From Geminicoccaceae bacterium SCSIO 64248 (GTDB lineage Bacteria; Pseudomonadota; Alphaproteobacteria; Geminicoccales; Geminicoccaceae): a DNA stretch of 64,000 nt. The stretch is taken from contig CP122393.1 of the NCBI GenBank assembly GCA_029814805.1, positions 4,636,501 to 4,700,500 on the forward strand, in the 5' to 3' direction. The notes under the pieces were generated by a model. It was not told where the DNA came from and ran no database searches. It was given only the letters and a program-made list of their open reading frames with translations. The position numbers were made by a program, and so were the translations under genes. Numbering within the stretch: the stretch's first letter is position 1; each line of letters starts with the position of its first letter. Shown here piece after piece: positions 34,299 through 43,491 of this stretch.

Positions 34299-35582
34299 TC
34301 ACTTTTCGTGACGACGCCGGAACCGGCTTGCGCCGAACGGGGAGGGATCGACCGGCGGAGGGCGGTGGCCGACGAGGGCCGCGACCAGACGGCCGGTCAT
34401 CGAGCCGCCGGCGAGGCCGACATGACCGTGGCCGAAGGCGTAGAACGCGTTCGGGTACCGGCTGGACGACCCGATGACCGGAAGCGAATCCGGCATGCTC
34501 GGCCGAAACCCCATCCAGCGCGACAGCCGCTCCTCGGGCAGATCGGTGCCGAGGCCGGGATACATCGCCAGCGCCTGCTTCAGGATCGTCGCCGCGCGGC
34601 GCCAGTCGGGCGGCGCCTCCAGGCCGGCGAACTCGACCGTGCCGGCGACACGCAGGCCGGTCTCCATCGGCGTCGCGACGATCTTGTCTTCCGCCGACAT
34701 GGTCGGGATGCGCGGACCCTTGTCCGGATCGGCGATCACGACGTGGTAGCCCCGCTCGGTGTCGAGCGGCAGGTCGTCGCCGAGCTCGCGGGCCAGAGGC
34801 TTCGACCAGGCGCCCGCCGCGACGACGATAGCGCTTGCCGGCTGGACGCCCGCCTCGGTCCGCACGCCCGTCACGCGGCCGTTCTCGGTGACGAAGCCGA
34901 CGGCGCGCTCGCGGCGGATGGTTCCGCCGTTGCGCTCGAGCGTTTCGGCCAGGCTTTGCGTCAGGCGCAGGGGGTTGCCGACATGGCCGTTCTCGCTGAC
35001 CAGACGGCCCCGCACGTAGTCGTGCGAAAGGTTGGGCTCGAGCTGACGCAACTCGTCGGTCGACAGATCGTCGACCACGACGCCGTTGTCGCGTCGCAGC
35101 TGCATGGCCGTGTCGTCCTTGGCGTAGCTCGCCTCGCTGCGATAGGCGAAGAGATGTCCCCGTCGATGGATCAGGTCCTCGGCATGCGCCTCCTTCACGA
35201 GCGGCATATAGCTCTCGATCGAGGGGGCGAGCAGCGCGCGCAGCGCCTTTGCCTGCTGGGCGACCCTGTCCGGCCGGCCGGCACGGATGAAACGGACGAG
35301 CCAGGGCAGCAGCGTCGGCATGTAGCGCCAGCGGATGACGAGGGGACCTTCGGGATCGAGGAGCCAGCCCGGCACGCTCGAGAGCACGCCCGGCATGGAG
35401 ACGGGCACGACCGACGAGCCGTTCAGGCAACCGGCGTTGCCGAACGAGGTCGCTTCGCCCGGCGCGTCGGCGGTGAGCACGACGACCGGGTGGCCGTCGC
35501 GCTGCAGATAGCAGGCGCTGGCGATGCCGACGATGCCCGCGCCGATGACGACGACCGGCGCCCGGTCCTTCGTCTCGCTCAT
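34299..35582 (-). CDS. D-amino-acid dehydrogenase (DadA-like FAD oxidoreductase)
   Basis: FAD enzyme of 427 aa oxidising a D-amino acid or related imino-forming substrate to the keto acid, passing electrons to the respiratory chain. It has the Rossmann dinucleotide motif VVVIGAGIVGIASACYL, the SFGNAGCL segment near the flavin and the C-terminal AFGHGHVGLAGGSMTG FAD-contact block typical of DadA. The gene is 88 bp after the fused TRAP permease in the same direction, so the transporter's ligand is a plausible substrate or precursor. Confidence 0.88.
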   Translation of the reverse strand: MSETKDRAPVVVIGAGIVGIASACYLQRDGHPVVVLTADAPGEATSFGNAGCLNGSSVVPVSMPGVLSSVPGWLLDPEGPLVIRWRYMPTLLPWLVRFIRAGRPDRVAQQAKALRALLAPSIESYMPLVKEAHAEDLIHRRGHLFAYRSEASYAKDDTAMQLRRDNGVVVDDLSTDELRQLEPNLSHDYVRGRLVSENGHVGNPLRLTQSLAETLERNGGTIRRERAVGFVTENGRVTGVRTEAGVQPASAIVVAAGAWSKPLARELGDDLPLDTERGYHVVIADPDKGPRIPTMSAEDKIVATPMETGLRVAGTVEFAGLEAPPDWRRAATILKQALAMYPGLGTDLPEERLSRWMGFRPSMPDSLPVIGSSSRYPNAFYAFGHGHVGLAGGSMTGRLVAALVGHRPPPVDPSPFGASRFRRRHEK

Positions 35583-35670
35583 GATATGCCTCCCCCCGGC
35601 GGCGGCGCAGCGGGCAACTGGACGGACGCCGCCGTCTCGATGCCGCGTCCGCTGCGGCGCGTGTGTTCGA

Positions 35671-37587
35671 TCAGTCCGGCGCCGACTCCGCCCGTCTCGT
35701 CGTCTCGCCCCGCACAGGCGCGGGTGTCGAAAGGAGGGTCGGCCAATAGGCGAGGCCGGCCAGCACCGCCAGCTCGACCGGAATGCGCAGCCAGACGCTG
35801 TAGGCCTCGAACAGGGTCAGGAAAAGGCCGACCGGAACGAGGAGCATGCGAAGCGGCATGGGCAAGGGCGAACGCAGATAGCCGAACAGGCCGGCTGCGA
35901 TGATGACGAGACCCAGCACGTTGACGAGGACCTGCCCGACGATCTCGAGGACCGGGCCCTGCAGGGTGAGGGCGGGCGTGTAGAGATAGCTGTAGCCGAC
36001 CACGAAGCCCGCGAGCGCCAGGCGAAAGGCGGCGAGGCCGGTGCGCATCGGGTCCGAGCGGGCGATCGAGGCGGCCGCGTAGGAGGCGACCGATACCGGC
36101 GGCGTCGCGTCCGCCAGGATGGCGAAATAGAAGACGAACAGATGCGCGGACAGGACAGGAACGCCCATCTGGATCAGGATCGGCGCGCCGATCGAGGCGC
36201 CGATGATGTAGGCCGCGGTCGTGGGCACGCCCATGCCGAGGATGAGCGTCGTCGCCATCAGCAGTATGCCGGCGATCAGGATGCTGCCGTCGGCGAGCGT
36301 GGCAACCAGGGTCGACACCGAGATCACGACGCCGGTCACCGTCAGGCACGCGACCAGCATGCTGGCTCCCGCGCAGGCGAGCGCCACGATCACCATGTTG
36401 TTGCCGGCCTGGACGAGGACGTCCCACAGCTTGCGCGGCGTCAGCCTGGTCCTGGGGCTGATCCACGAGACCACGAGGACGGCGACGATCGACCAGAACG
36501 CCGCGAAATGGGGCGAGCGTCCCATCATCAGGAGCACGAGCAGCAGGAAGATCGGCGCGAGGAGATGGATGTCCTTCAGCACCTCGCGCCATGGCGGAAT
36601 CTCGGACGGGTCGCAGCCGACCAGCCCCAGACGCTTGGCCTCCAGGTGCACGCTCACCAGGATCATGAAGAAGTAGAGGAGACTGCCCAGAAGCGCCGCG
36701 ACGATGATCGACGAGTAGGGCGTATTGGTGATCTCCGCCATCACGAAGGCCCCGGCGCCCATCACCGGCGGCATGATCTGCCCGCCGACGCTCGACGACG
36801 TCTCGACGCCTCCGGCGAAATGCGGGCGGAAGCCCGCGCGCATCATGGCGGGGATGGTGAACGAGCCAGTGGTGAAGACGTTGGCCGTGGACGAGCCGCT
36901 GATCGTGCCGAACAGGGCCGAGCTGATCACCGAGACCTTGCCGGGCCCGCCCGACTGACGTCCGGCTATCCGCGTGCCGAGATTGTGGAACAGGCGGCCC
37001 GTGCCGCTGCCGGTGACGAAGGCGCCAAACGCGATGAAGATCGCGACCATGGTGGCCGAGATGCCGGTGATCGAGCCGTACATGCCCATGCCGTTCAGCA
37101 GGTACATGGTCTCTACGATCTCGGAGAAGCTCATGTCCCGGTAGTTGAGCATGCCGGGCATGTATTCGGTGGCGAACAGGTAGAGGATGCCCAGCGCCAG
37201 CAGGCCGGCCAGAACCGGCGTCACGGCGCGCCGGAGCGCCTCCAGCACGAGCAAGGTCGCGACGACGCCGAAGACGATCTCGGGCCATAGAAGCGGCGTC
37301 ACGTTCTCGAAGCGCAGATTGATCCGGAAGGCCTGCGCGTAGGAGTAGTAGTTGGCGGCGACGGCCAGCGCTGCCAGGCCCCAGTCGAGCACCGAGGGGC
37401 GGTCCTTGGGCGAGGATGCGCCGGCCGGATAGAGGACGAAGGCCAGCGGCAGGAGGAAGAGCAGGTGGAGCGATCGCTGGGAGCGCGGCTCATAGAAGCC
37501 GAAGCCGGCGGTATACAGATGGAAAAGCGTCGCGACGACCGCCCATAGGGCGATCGCGACGCCGATCGGACCGCGGAGTTCTCGCAT
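35671..37587 (-). CDS. TRAP transporter fused permease, TAXI type (4TM/12TM)
   Basis: A 638-aa inner-membrane protein joining the small (about four helices, residues 1-130) and large (12-helix) TRAP subunits in one chain, as in TRAP-TAXI systems. Family blocks include GTGRLFHNLGTRIAGRQSGG, ALFGTISGSSTANVFTTGSF, GGQIMPPVMGAGAFVMAEIT and GMGVPTTAAYIIGAS. The ATG at 37587 opens the chain directly with the first helix region. It follows the TAXI binding protein by 75 bp and completes a sodium-type importer. Confidence 0.94.
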   Translation of the reverse strand: MRELRGPIGVAIALWAVVATLFHLYTAGFGFYEPRSQRSLHLLFLLPLAFVLYPAGASSPKDRPSVLDWGLAALAVAANYYSYAQAFRINLRFENVTPLLWPEIVFGVVATLLVLEALRRAVTPVLAGLLALGILYLFATEYMPGMLNYRDMSFSEIVETMYLLNGMGMYGSITGISATMVAIFIAFGAFVTGSGTGRLFHNLGTRIAGRQSGGPGKVSVISSALFGTISGSSTANVFTTGSFTIPAMMRAGFRPHFAGGVETSSSVGGQIMPPVMGAGAFVMAEITNTPYSSIIVAALLGSLLYFFMILVSVHLEAKRLGLVGCDPSEIPPWREVLKDIHLLAPIFLLLVLLMMGRSPHFAAFWSIVAVLVVSWISPRTRLTPRKLWDVLVQAGNNMVIVALACAGASMLVACLTVTGVVISVSTLVATLADGSILIAGILLMATTLILGMGVPTTAAYIIGASIGAPILIQMGVPVLSAHLFVFYFAILADATPPVSVASYAAASIARSDPMRTGLAAFRLALAGFVVGYSYLYTPALTLQGPVLEIVGQVLVNVLGLVIIAAGLFGYLRSPLPMPLRMLLVPVGLFLTLFEAYSVWLRIPVELAVLAGLAYWPTLLSTPAPVRGETTRRAESAPD

Positions 37588-37662
37588 CGGTCCCCCTGCC
37601 TGGAGTGAAGAAAGGCCGGCCCCACCGGGCGGGCAGGGCCAGCGCCGCCCGAGGTCGGGCGA

Positions 37663-38628
37663 TCAGAGGTAGCCCATCTCCTGATAGTACTTCAGGGCGC
37701 CTGGATGAACCGGAACCGGCGCATTCTCGGTCGCCGTCTCGCAGTTGAACACGGACATGCTGGCGTGCACGTCGGGCAACTCGTCCGTGTTCTCGCAAAG
37801 GGCCTTGGTGATGTTGTACGCGGTCTCCTCGCTGACATCGGAGGAGACCATCAGCGTCGTCGCCATGACGATCGTCGCCACCGGCCCTTTTTGGTACTCG
37901 GGATAGGTGTTGGCCGGAAACTCGTTCAGCGAATAGCCGTAGGTCGTCTGCATCGCCTGGCGAAGCTCGTCGGGCCAGGCCAGGAGCTCGCCCGGACGCC
38001 CGGTCTCCATGTCGAGCACGGCGGCGCCCGGGATGCCGAGCACGATGAAGATGTAGTCGACCTGCTGGTCCTTATAGGCCGAGGCCAGCTCGTTGTAGTC
38101 GCCCTGGACGATCGTGTAGCCGTTGTCGCGCAGCCCTTCGTAGGACGTACCGAAGTGCTCCATGACGAAACGGAAGGTCATCTCGTCGCTGGAGCCGGCC
38201 TTGGTAACGCCGAGGCGAAGGTCCTCGCTCGTGAAGATATCCTCGAAGCTCAGGTCCGAGTCCGGCGACTTGATGACGTGCAGGTAATTGTCGGAGAAGC
38301 TCTGGCCGATCATCATGAGCTTATCGTGCGGGGCGCCCTCGTAGATGTTGGTGCCCTCGCGCGCCATCTTGGCGAAGATGTCCAGGCCCGTGCCGAGCTG
38401 GCTCTGGCCCTGCTGGATCTTGGACGGGTTCGCCGTACCGCCGCCGGGCACCACCTTGACGGTCAGGCCGGGCACTTCCCGCTGAAGGATGTTCGCCATG
38501 CCCGTGGACATGGTGTACCAACCGCCGCCCAACTGGCCCGCGACCAGTTCGATCGTCTCGGCCGCGGCAGGCGCTGCAACGGTCGCGGAAAGCAGCGTCG
38601 CGACCATGGCGGCTTGATATCGCTTCAT
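37663..38628 (-). CDS. TAXI-family TRAP substrate-binding protein
   Basis: Periplasmic receptor of 321 aa. The signal MKRYQAAMVATLLSATVAAPAAA precedes the family start ETIELVAGQLGGGWYTMSTGMANIL. The VVPGGGTANPSKIQQGQSQLG block and the GVTKAGSSDEMTF segment are typical of TAXI proteins. ATG at 38628 begins the signal; a frame from 38820 adds 64 non-signal residues. It heads the leftward operon and is divergent from the ThDP-enzyme operon. TAXI receptors include glutamate-type binders, but ligand is unknown here. Confidence 0.93.
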   Translation of the reverse strand: MKRYQAAMVATLLSATVAAPAAAETIELVAGQLGGGWYTMSTGMANILQREVPGLTVKVVPGGGTANPSKIQQGQSQLGTGLDIFAKMAREGTNIYEGAPHDKLMMIGQSFSDNYLHVIKSPDSDLSFEDIFTSEDLRLGVTKAGSSDEMTFRFVMEHFGTSYEGLRDNGYTIVQGDYNELASAYKDQQVDYIFIVLGIPGAAVLDMETGRPGELLAWPDELRQAMQTTYGYSLNEFPANTYPEYQKGPVATIVMATTLMVSSDVSEETAYNITKALCENTDELPDVHASMSVFNCETATENAPVPVHPGALKYYQEMGYL

Positions 38629-38787
38629 GAGTTCCGTCCCCTCCAGTTGGTGACGCGCCCTGGTCCGAGGATCTGGCACGTCGGATGCCCTCAGGCACAC
38701 CGACCGCGTGTGCAATCGTCGGACCAAGCCCGCTTTTCGGGGAGTGATCCCCCGGCTGCGCTCGCATTTTAGGCATGCGCCACTCGA

Positions 38788-38818
38788 TTGTGTACAGGAA
38801 TGTATATTCTTGTGCATC
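38788..38818. promoter_or_regulatory. AT-rich control region of the divergent TAXI / ThDP-enzyme operons
   Basis: In the 232-bp gap between divergent starts is a notably AT-rich 30-bp stretch. It has TTGTG repeated at 22-bp distance (38788 and 38810), TGTACA (38791-38796) and TGTATA (38801-38806), the kind of dyads bound by FCD-type GntR proteins. The GntR gene ends the rightward operon. No single clean palindrome decides it. Confidence 0.35.
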
Positions 38819-38860
38819 ATGGCAGGGCGTGAACCGGATCAGGCAAGAGGTATCCCAGCC

Positions 38861-40555
38861 GTGAACGAACTCTCCGGCGCCGAGGCATTCGTCCGGCTGC
38901 TTCAACTCCATGGGGTCCGGCATATCTTCGGCCTGTGCGGCGACACGAGCCTGCCCCTCTACGACGCGTTGCATCGCCTCGACCACGGCATGAGCCACAT
39001 CCTTTGCCGTGACGAGCGGTCGGCTGCGTACATGGCCGATGCGTATGCGCGGGTGAGCGGCAAGGTCGGCGTCTGCGAAGGCCCGAGCGGCGGCGGCGCG
39101 ACCTACATCCTCCCGGGCGTGGTCGAAGCGAACGAGTCCTCGATCCCGGTCCTCGCGATCACGACCGACATCGCCGTCAGCTCGCGCGGCCGCTACACGC
39201 TGACCGAGCTCGACCAGACGAGCCTGTTCCGTCCGCTTACCAAGTGGAATGCGGTCATCGACCGTGCGTCGGACATTCCGCGCACGCTTCGGACCGCGTT
39301 CTCGCAGATGACCTCAGGGCGCCCGGGCGCGGCCCATATCGGCCTGCCGTTCGATGTGCAGAAGCAGGCTGTGGACGAGGCCGAGATCCATGCCGACGCC
39401 AGTCTCGGCCACTTTCCAAGCCGACGCACCGCACCCGACCCGGACGCCGTCGAGGCCGCCGCCCAGGCGCTGCGCACGGCACGCAACCCCATCTTCGTCT
39501 GCGGCTCGGGGATCGTCATCGCGTCGGGCGAGGCCGATCTCCTGGCCGTCGCGGAGCGCTTGGGCATTCCTGTCGCGACCACGATCAGCGGCCAGGGCGC
39601 GATCGCGGAGAACCATCCGCTTTCGGTCGGCGTGGTCGGGAGCAATGGCGGCACGCCCGAGACCCGCGCGCTGATCGACATGGCGGACCTCGTCGTCTTC
39701 GTCGGCTGCCGCGCCGGCTCGGTGACGACGGAGCGGTGGCAGCATCCGGTGCCCGGCAGCGCCACGATCATCCACATCGACGTCGATCCGGCCGTCATCG
39801 GCGCGAACTACCCGACCGAGATCGCCTTGGTCGGCGATGCGAAGCTGGCTCTCGCGGCACTGGGCGAAGCGCTCGGGCCCCGGCCTTCGGACGCGGACGG
39901 ACGCCGGCTCGGCACGCAGGCGATCGCCCAGGCAAAGGCCAGGAAGTTCGACGCCTTCCGCAAGCTCGCCGCGAGCATGGAGGCCCCCATTCGTCCCGAG
40001 CGGGTTGTCGCCGACCTTCAGGCCGCCTTGCCGCCCGATGCCATCGTGGTCTGCGATCCCGGCACGCCCTGTCCCTACGTCTCCGCCTATTACAGCTTCG
40101 ATCGGCCGGGCCGGCACTTCATTTCGAACCGCGCCCACGGAGCGCTCGGCTACGCCATGGCGGCCTCGGTCGGCGCGCATTACGGCCGGCCGGGCGCCAA
40201 GGTCGTGGCCGTGATCGGCGACGGCAGCTTCGGCTTCACCGCGGGCGAGCTCGAGACGATCTGCCGCCTGAGAGTGCCGATCACCATGGTCGTCATCTCC
40301 AATGCCGTCTACGGCTGGATCAAGGCCGGGCAGAAGAGCGGCTTTCAGGAACGCTATTTCTCGGTCGACTTCAGCCGTACCGACCATGCCGCCGTGGCGA
40401 GCGCGTTCGGCGTCAAGAGCTGGCGGGTCGAGGATCCCGCGGCCCTGCAGGATGTCCTCAAGCGCGCGGCCGAGACCGATGGCCCGACGCTGGTCGACGT
40501 CATCTGCCAGCCGCTGCACGAAGCGCGTGCGCCGGTCAGCGAGTGGGTCGCCTGA
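38861..40555 (+). CDS. ThDP-dependent enzyme, acetolactate-synthase-like family
   Basis: A 564-aa thiamine-diphosphate enzyme cleaving or forming C-C bonds next to a carbonyl. The N-terminal PYR domain has the ThDP-activating Glu in CRDERSAAYMADAYARV; the C-terminal domain carries the cofactor motif IGDGSFGF, ending in ISNAVYG. The middle domain resembles acetolactate synthase but this need not be biosynthetic; no small subunit gene adjoins. GTG at 38861 (AGAGG upstream) gives the family start NELSGAEAFVRLLQ. ATG at 38819 is possible but lies in the control region and lacks a ribosome site. First gene of the rightward catabolic operon. Confidence 0.82.
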   Translation: MNELSGAEAFVRLLQLHGVRHIFGLCGDTSLPLYDALHRLDHGMSHILCRDERSAAYMADAYARVSGKVGVCEGPSGGGATYILPGVVEANESSIPVLAITTDIAVSSRGRYTLTELDQTSLFRPLTKWNAVIDRASDIPRTLRTAFSQMTSGRPGAAHIGLPFDVQKQAVDEAEIHADASLGHFPSRRTAPDPDAVEAAAQALRTARNPIFVCGSGIVIASGEADLLAVAERLGIPVATTISGQGAIAENHPLSVGVVGSNGGTPETRALIDMADLVVFVGCRAGSVTTERWQHPVPGSATIIHIDVDPAVIGANYPTEIALVGDAKLALAALGEALGPRPSDADGRRLGTQAIAQAKARKFDAFRKLAASMEAPIRPERVVADLQAALPPDAIVVCDPGTPCPYVSAYYSFDRPGRHFISNRAHGALGYAMAASVGAHYGRPGAKVVAVIGDGSFGFTAGELETICRLRVPITMVVISNAVYGWIKAGQKSGFQERYFSVDFSRTDHAAVASAFGVKSWRVEDPAALQDVLKRAAETDGPTLVDVICQPLHEARAPVSEWVA

Positions 40556-41334
40556 TGTCCGCCCCCGGTTCCTCCGATCGTCCGCAGGTCGCTCTCGGCG
40601 GCAAGGCGATCTACGGCGCGAGGCTCGGCGTTCTCATGCTGGAGGCCCGTTTCCCTCGGATCGCGGGCGACATGGGCAACGCCACGACCTGGCCCTTTCC
40701 CGTCCTCTACCGCGTGGTCGGCGGCGCCTCGCCCGATCGCGTCGTGCGGCACAAGGCCGAGGGACTCCTGCCGGCCTTTCTTGAGGCGGCGCAGGAGCTC
40801 GTCGATCTCGGCGCGGACGGCATCACGACGAATTGCGGCTTCCTCTCGCTCTACCAGGCCGAGATCGCCGCGCATGTCCGCGTTCCGGTCGCCACGTCGA
40901 GCCTGATGCAGATCCCGTTCGTCGAGCGTCTGCTGCCGCCGGGCAAGCGGGTCGGCGTCCTGACGATCAGCGCGTCGACGCTGACGGCGGAGCATCTGCG
41001 CGCCGCCGGCGCCGATCCCGGCACGCCGGTCTTCGGAACCGAGGGCGGCACGGAGTTCTCGCGCGTGATCCTGGGCGACGTGCCGCGTCTCGATGTCGAC
41101 GCTGCCGAGCGGGATATCCTGCAAGCCGGGCGTGAGCTCGTCGGCGCGCATCCCGATATCGGCGCGATCGTGCTGGAGTGCACGAACATGACACCGTACG
41201 CGGCGGCGCTCCGGCACGAGGTGAATCGTCCGGTGTTCGATATCTACAGCCTGATCACGTGGTTCCATGCCGGCTTGCGCCCGCGCGGCTTCGAGCAGGG
41301 CTTCCACGACGCACGTCCGGAACCGGCGCGATGA
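40555..41334 (+). CDS. Aspartate/glutamate-racemase family protein
   Basis: A 259-aa cofactor-independent racemase-like protein. Two Cys-containing motifs expected for the two-base mechanism are visible: TTNCGFLSLYQAEI (around residue 100) and VLECTNMTPYA (around residue 211). The long N-terminal segment with GDMGNATTWPFPV is seen in hydantoin/allantoin racemase relatives. The ATG overlaps the preceding TGA by one base. Its job may be inverting a stereocentre of an amino or hydroxy acid for the dehydrogenases in the cluster; substrate is not identifiable. Confidence 0.85.
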   Translation: MSAPGSSDRPQVALGGKAIYGARLGVLMLEARFPRIAGDMGNATTWPFPVLYRVVGGASPDRVVRHKAEGLLPAFLEAAQELVDLGADGITTNCGFLSLYQAEIAAHVRVPVATSSLMQIPFVERLLPPGKRVGVLTISASTLTAEHLRAAGADPGTPVFGTEGGTEFSRVILGDVPRLDVDAAERDILQAGRELVGAHPDIGAIVLECTNMTPYAAALRHEVNRPVFDIYSLITWFHAGLRPRGFEQGFHDARPEPAR

Positions 41335-42092
41335 GCGCGCGTCCGGAACGCATCGTGCTCGTGACCGGGGCCGGCAGCGGGATCGGCGCCGCCGTCTGCG
41401 CCCGGCTGGCGGCGCCCGGCACGGCGCTCCTGATCCACACGGGCACGCATCGGGAGCGCGCCGAAGCCGTCGCCGGGCTGTGCGCGAGCAAAGGCGCGAT
41501 GTGCCATGTCGAGACCGGCGATCTCGCGGAGGGGGAGGTCGCTACCCGTCTGGTCGGCCGCGCGGCCGAGCGATTCGGCGGCCTCGATATCCTCATCGCC
41601 AATGCAGGCTTCGCCGACGGGCGGAGCCTGGGCGCGATCGACGAGGCCGGGTTCCGCCGCTCGATCGAGGTGATCGTGATGGGGCTGTTCCGGCTCGTCT
41701 CGGCGGCGCAGCCGCATATCCAGGCGTCGCCGGGCGGCCGGATCGTGACCGTCAGCTCGTTTCTCGCTCATGTCTTCCGGCTGGGCGGCCGGACCTTCCC
41801 GGCCTCGGCGACCGCCAAGGCGGGCATCGAAGGGCTGACGCGCTCGCTGGCGGCCGAGCTCGCGCCGTCGGGCGCCACGGTCAACTGCATCGCGCCCGGC
41901 TATGTGCAAAAGGACGCCGACACCCACTCGTCGATGGACGAGCAGGGCTGGCGCGAGGCGGTCGCGCGTGTCCCTCTGGCCCGGCTGGGCAAGCCGGACG
42001 AGGTCGCGGCGATGGCCGCCTTCCTGGCCGGGCCGGACGGCGCCTACGTCACCGGGCAGACCATTCATGTCGATGGCGGATTGACCCTCTAG
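41331..42092 (+). CDS. SDR-family oxidoreductase lacking the catalytic Tyr
   Basis: A 253-aa short-chain dehydrogenase fold. The NAD(P) motif TGAGSGIG (residues 12-19), NAG at 91-93 and catalytic-type Ser142/143 (VTVSS) are present. Lys163 is in TAKAG, but the residue four positions earlier, normally the catalytic Tyr, is Ser159 (codon 41805-41807); no Tyr stands near. It may be inactive, use another acid, or have changed chemistry. The frame is open and the DNA reads cleanly. It overlaps the racemase gene by 4 bp and precedes the MmgE/PrpD gene by 10 bp. Confidence 0.85.
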   Translation: MSARPERIVLVTGAGSGIGAAVCARLAAPGTALLIHTGTHRERAEAVAGLCASKGAMCHVETGDLAEGEVATRLVGRAAERFGGLDILIANAGFADGRSLGAIDEAGFRRSIEVIVMGLFRLVSAAQPHIQASPGGRIVTVSSFLAHVFRLGGRTFPASATAKAGIEGLTRSLAAELAPSGATVNCIAPGYVQKDADTHSSMDEQGWREAVARVPLARLGKPDEVAAMAAFLAGPDGAYVTGQTIHVDGGLTL

Positions 42093-42102
42093 GAGAGCGG
42101 GG

Positions 42103-43491
42103 ATGACGGATGCGATCCGCACACGGGCGCTCGCGGCGTTCGTGGCGAGCACGGGCTACGACGATCTCCCTCCTGCGGTCCGGACGATGACCCTCGAGGT
42201 CGTGCGGGACGGAATCGGCGCGATGGCCGCTGCCGCCAATCCGGCCTACTCGACCGGTCGCCTGATCGCCGCGTTCGCCCGCGACCAGGGCGGACGCGAC
42301 GAGGCGAGCGTCGTCGGCCACGGCTTTCGCACCTCGGCGGTCATGGCGGCGCTCGCCAACGGCACGATGGGCTATGCCTGCGATTTCGAGCCTCACCATC
42401 CCGAGGCCATCCTGCATCCCATCGCCGTGATGGTCCCGACCGCGCTTGCCGTGGCCGAGCGCGTCGGCGCCAGCGGCAGCGCGCTCCTGGCGGCGGTCGC
42501 GATCGGCTGCGAGGTCGAGTACCGCGTCTCCCGGGCGCTCGGTCCGGCCGAGCAATACGCGCTTGGCTTCCATCCATCGGCCGTCTGTGGCGCCTTCGGC
42601 GCGGCTGCCGCGGCTGCGTGCCTGCTGAAGCTGCCCGAAGAGGCCGTAGCGCGTGCGCTCGGGCTTGCCGCCTGCCAGGCGTCGGGCCTGATGGCCTGGG
42701 AGTCGGACCCGACCGAGAACGCGCGCCCGTTCCAGATGGGCATGGCGGCACGCAACGGCGTGACGGCGGCGCTTTTGGCCGGTTCCGGCTTCGGCGGTCC
42801 GCCCGAGGTCTTCGATCACGGTCACACCGTCTTCAAGGCGTTCAGCCGCGCGCCCGAGCCGCAACGGCTGACCGAGGACCTGGGCACGGCCTTCGACGGC
42901 ATCCTCGAGCTCGCGATCAAGCCCTATTCCTGCGTTTCCTTCCTCCACCCCGGTCTCGATGCGCTCTTCGCTTTGGCTCGGGAGGAGGGGCTGCGCGCCG
43001 ACGATGTCGAGAGCGTCACGCTTCGCTTCCCCAAGGACGGCATCCACTGCGTCGACGGCAACCCGCTGCGGAGCCATTGCGCGCAATACGTGTTGTCCGT
43101 GGCCCTGGTGCGGGGCGCGCTCGCGGTCGCCGACTTGTTCACCGACCGGCGCCTGGACGACCCGGCCGTGGCCGATCTCAGCCGCCGCGTCCGGGTCGAG
43201 TCGGATCCTGAGCTGGACCGGCTCTTTCCGGCTTTCTACGCCTCCATCGTCGACGTCCGCACGCGCGGGGGCCGGCGCCTGCGGAGCCGCAGGGACATCG
43301 CGCGCGGCTATCCCGAAGCGCCGCTGTCGCCGGCGGAGCTCGACGCGAAGTTCCGCGCGCTGGCGGGCTCGGTCTGGCCCGTCGATACGGTCGAGGCGCT
43401 CGCTGGAGCGATCGACGACCTGCCGGCCGCACCCGACCTGCAAAGCCTGGCCGCGGTCCTGCGCGAGCCGGCCGGGACGGTCGGCGCATGA
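42103..43491 (+). CDS. MmgE/PrpD-family protein
   Basis: A 462-aa all-helical enzyme fold shared by 2-methylcitrate dehydratase, cis-aconitate decarboxylase and iminodisuccinate epimerase. Family blocks visible are HGFRTSAVMAALANGTMGYACDFEP (start of the substrate-site region), the hydrophobic LLAAVAIGCEVEYRVS, SVCGAFGAAAA and KPYSCVSFLHPGLDAL. The reaction cannot be chosen from sequence alone. Next to an aspartate dehydrogenase and racemase, an amino-dicarboxylate substrate is attractive. It overlaps the next gene by 4 bp. Confidence 0.88.
   Translation: MTDAIRTRALAAFVASTGYDDLPPAVRTMTLEVVRDGIGAMAAAANPAYSTGRLIAAFARDQGGRDEASVVGHGFRTSAVMAALANGTMGYACDFEPHHPEAILHPIAVMVPTALAVAERVGASGSALLAAVAIGCEVEYRVSRALGPAEQYALGFHPSAVCGAFGAAAAAACLLKLPEEAVARALGLAACQASGLMAWESDPTENARPFQMGMAARNGVTAALLAGSGFGGPPEVFDHGHTVFKAFSRAPEPQRLTEDLGTAFDGILELAIKPYSCVSFLHPGLDALFALAREEGLRADDVESVTLRFPKDGIHCVDGNPLRSHCAQYVLSVALVRGALAVADLFTDRRLDDPAVADLSRRVRVESDPELDRLFPAFYASIVDVRTRGGRRLRSRRDIARGYPEAPLSPAELDAKFRALAGSVWPVDTVEALAGAIDDLPAAPDLQSLAAVLREPAGTVGA

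Noticed and set aside
38819-40555. ThDP enzyme starting at ATG 38819
   Set aside because: No ribosome site, and the start lies within the AT-rich control region; GTG 38861 matches the family N-terminus. Not fully excluded.
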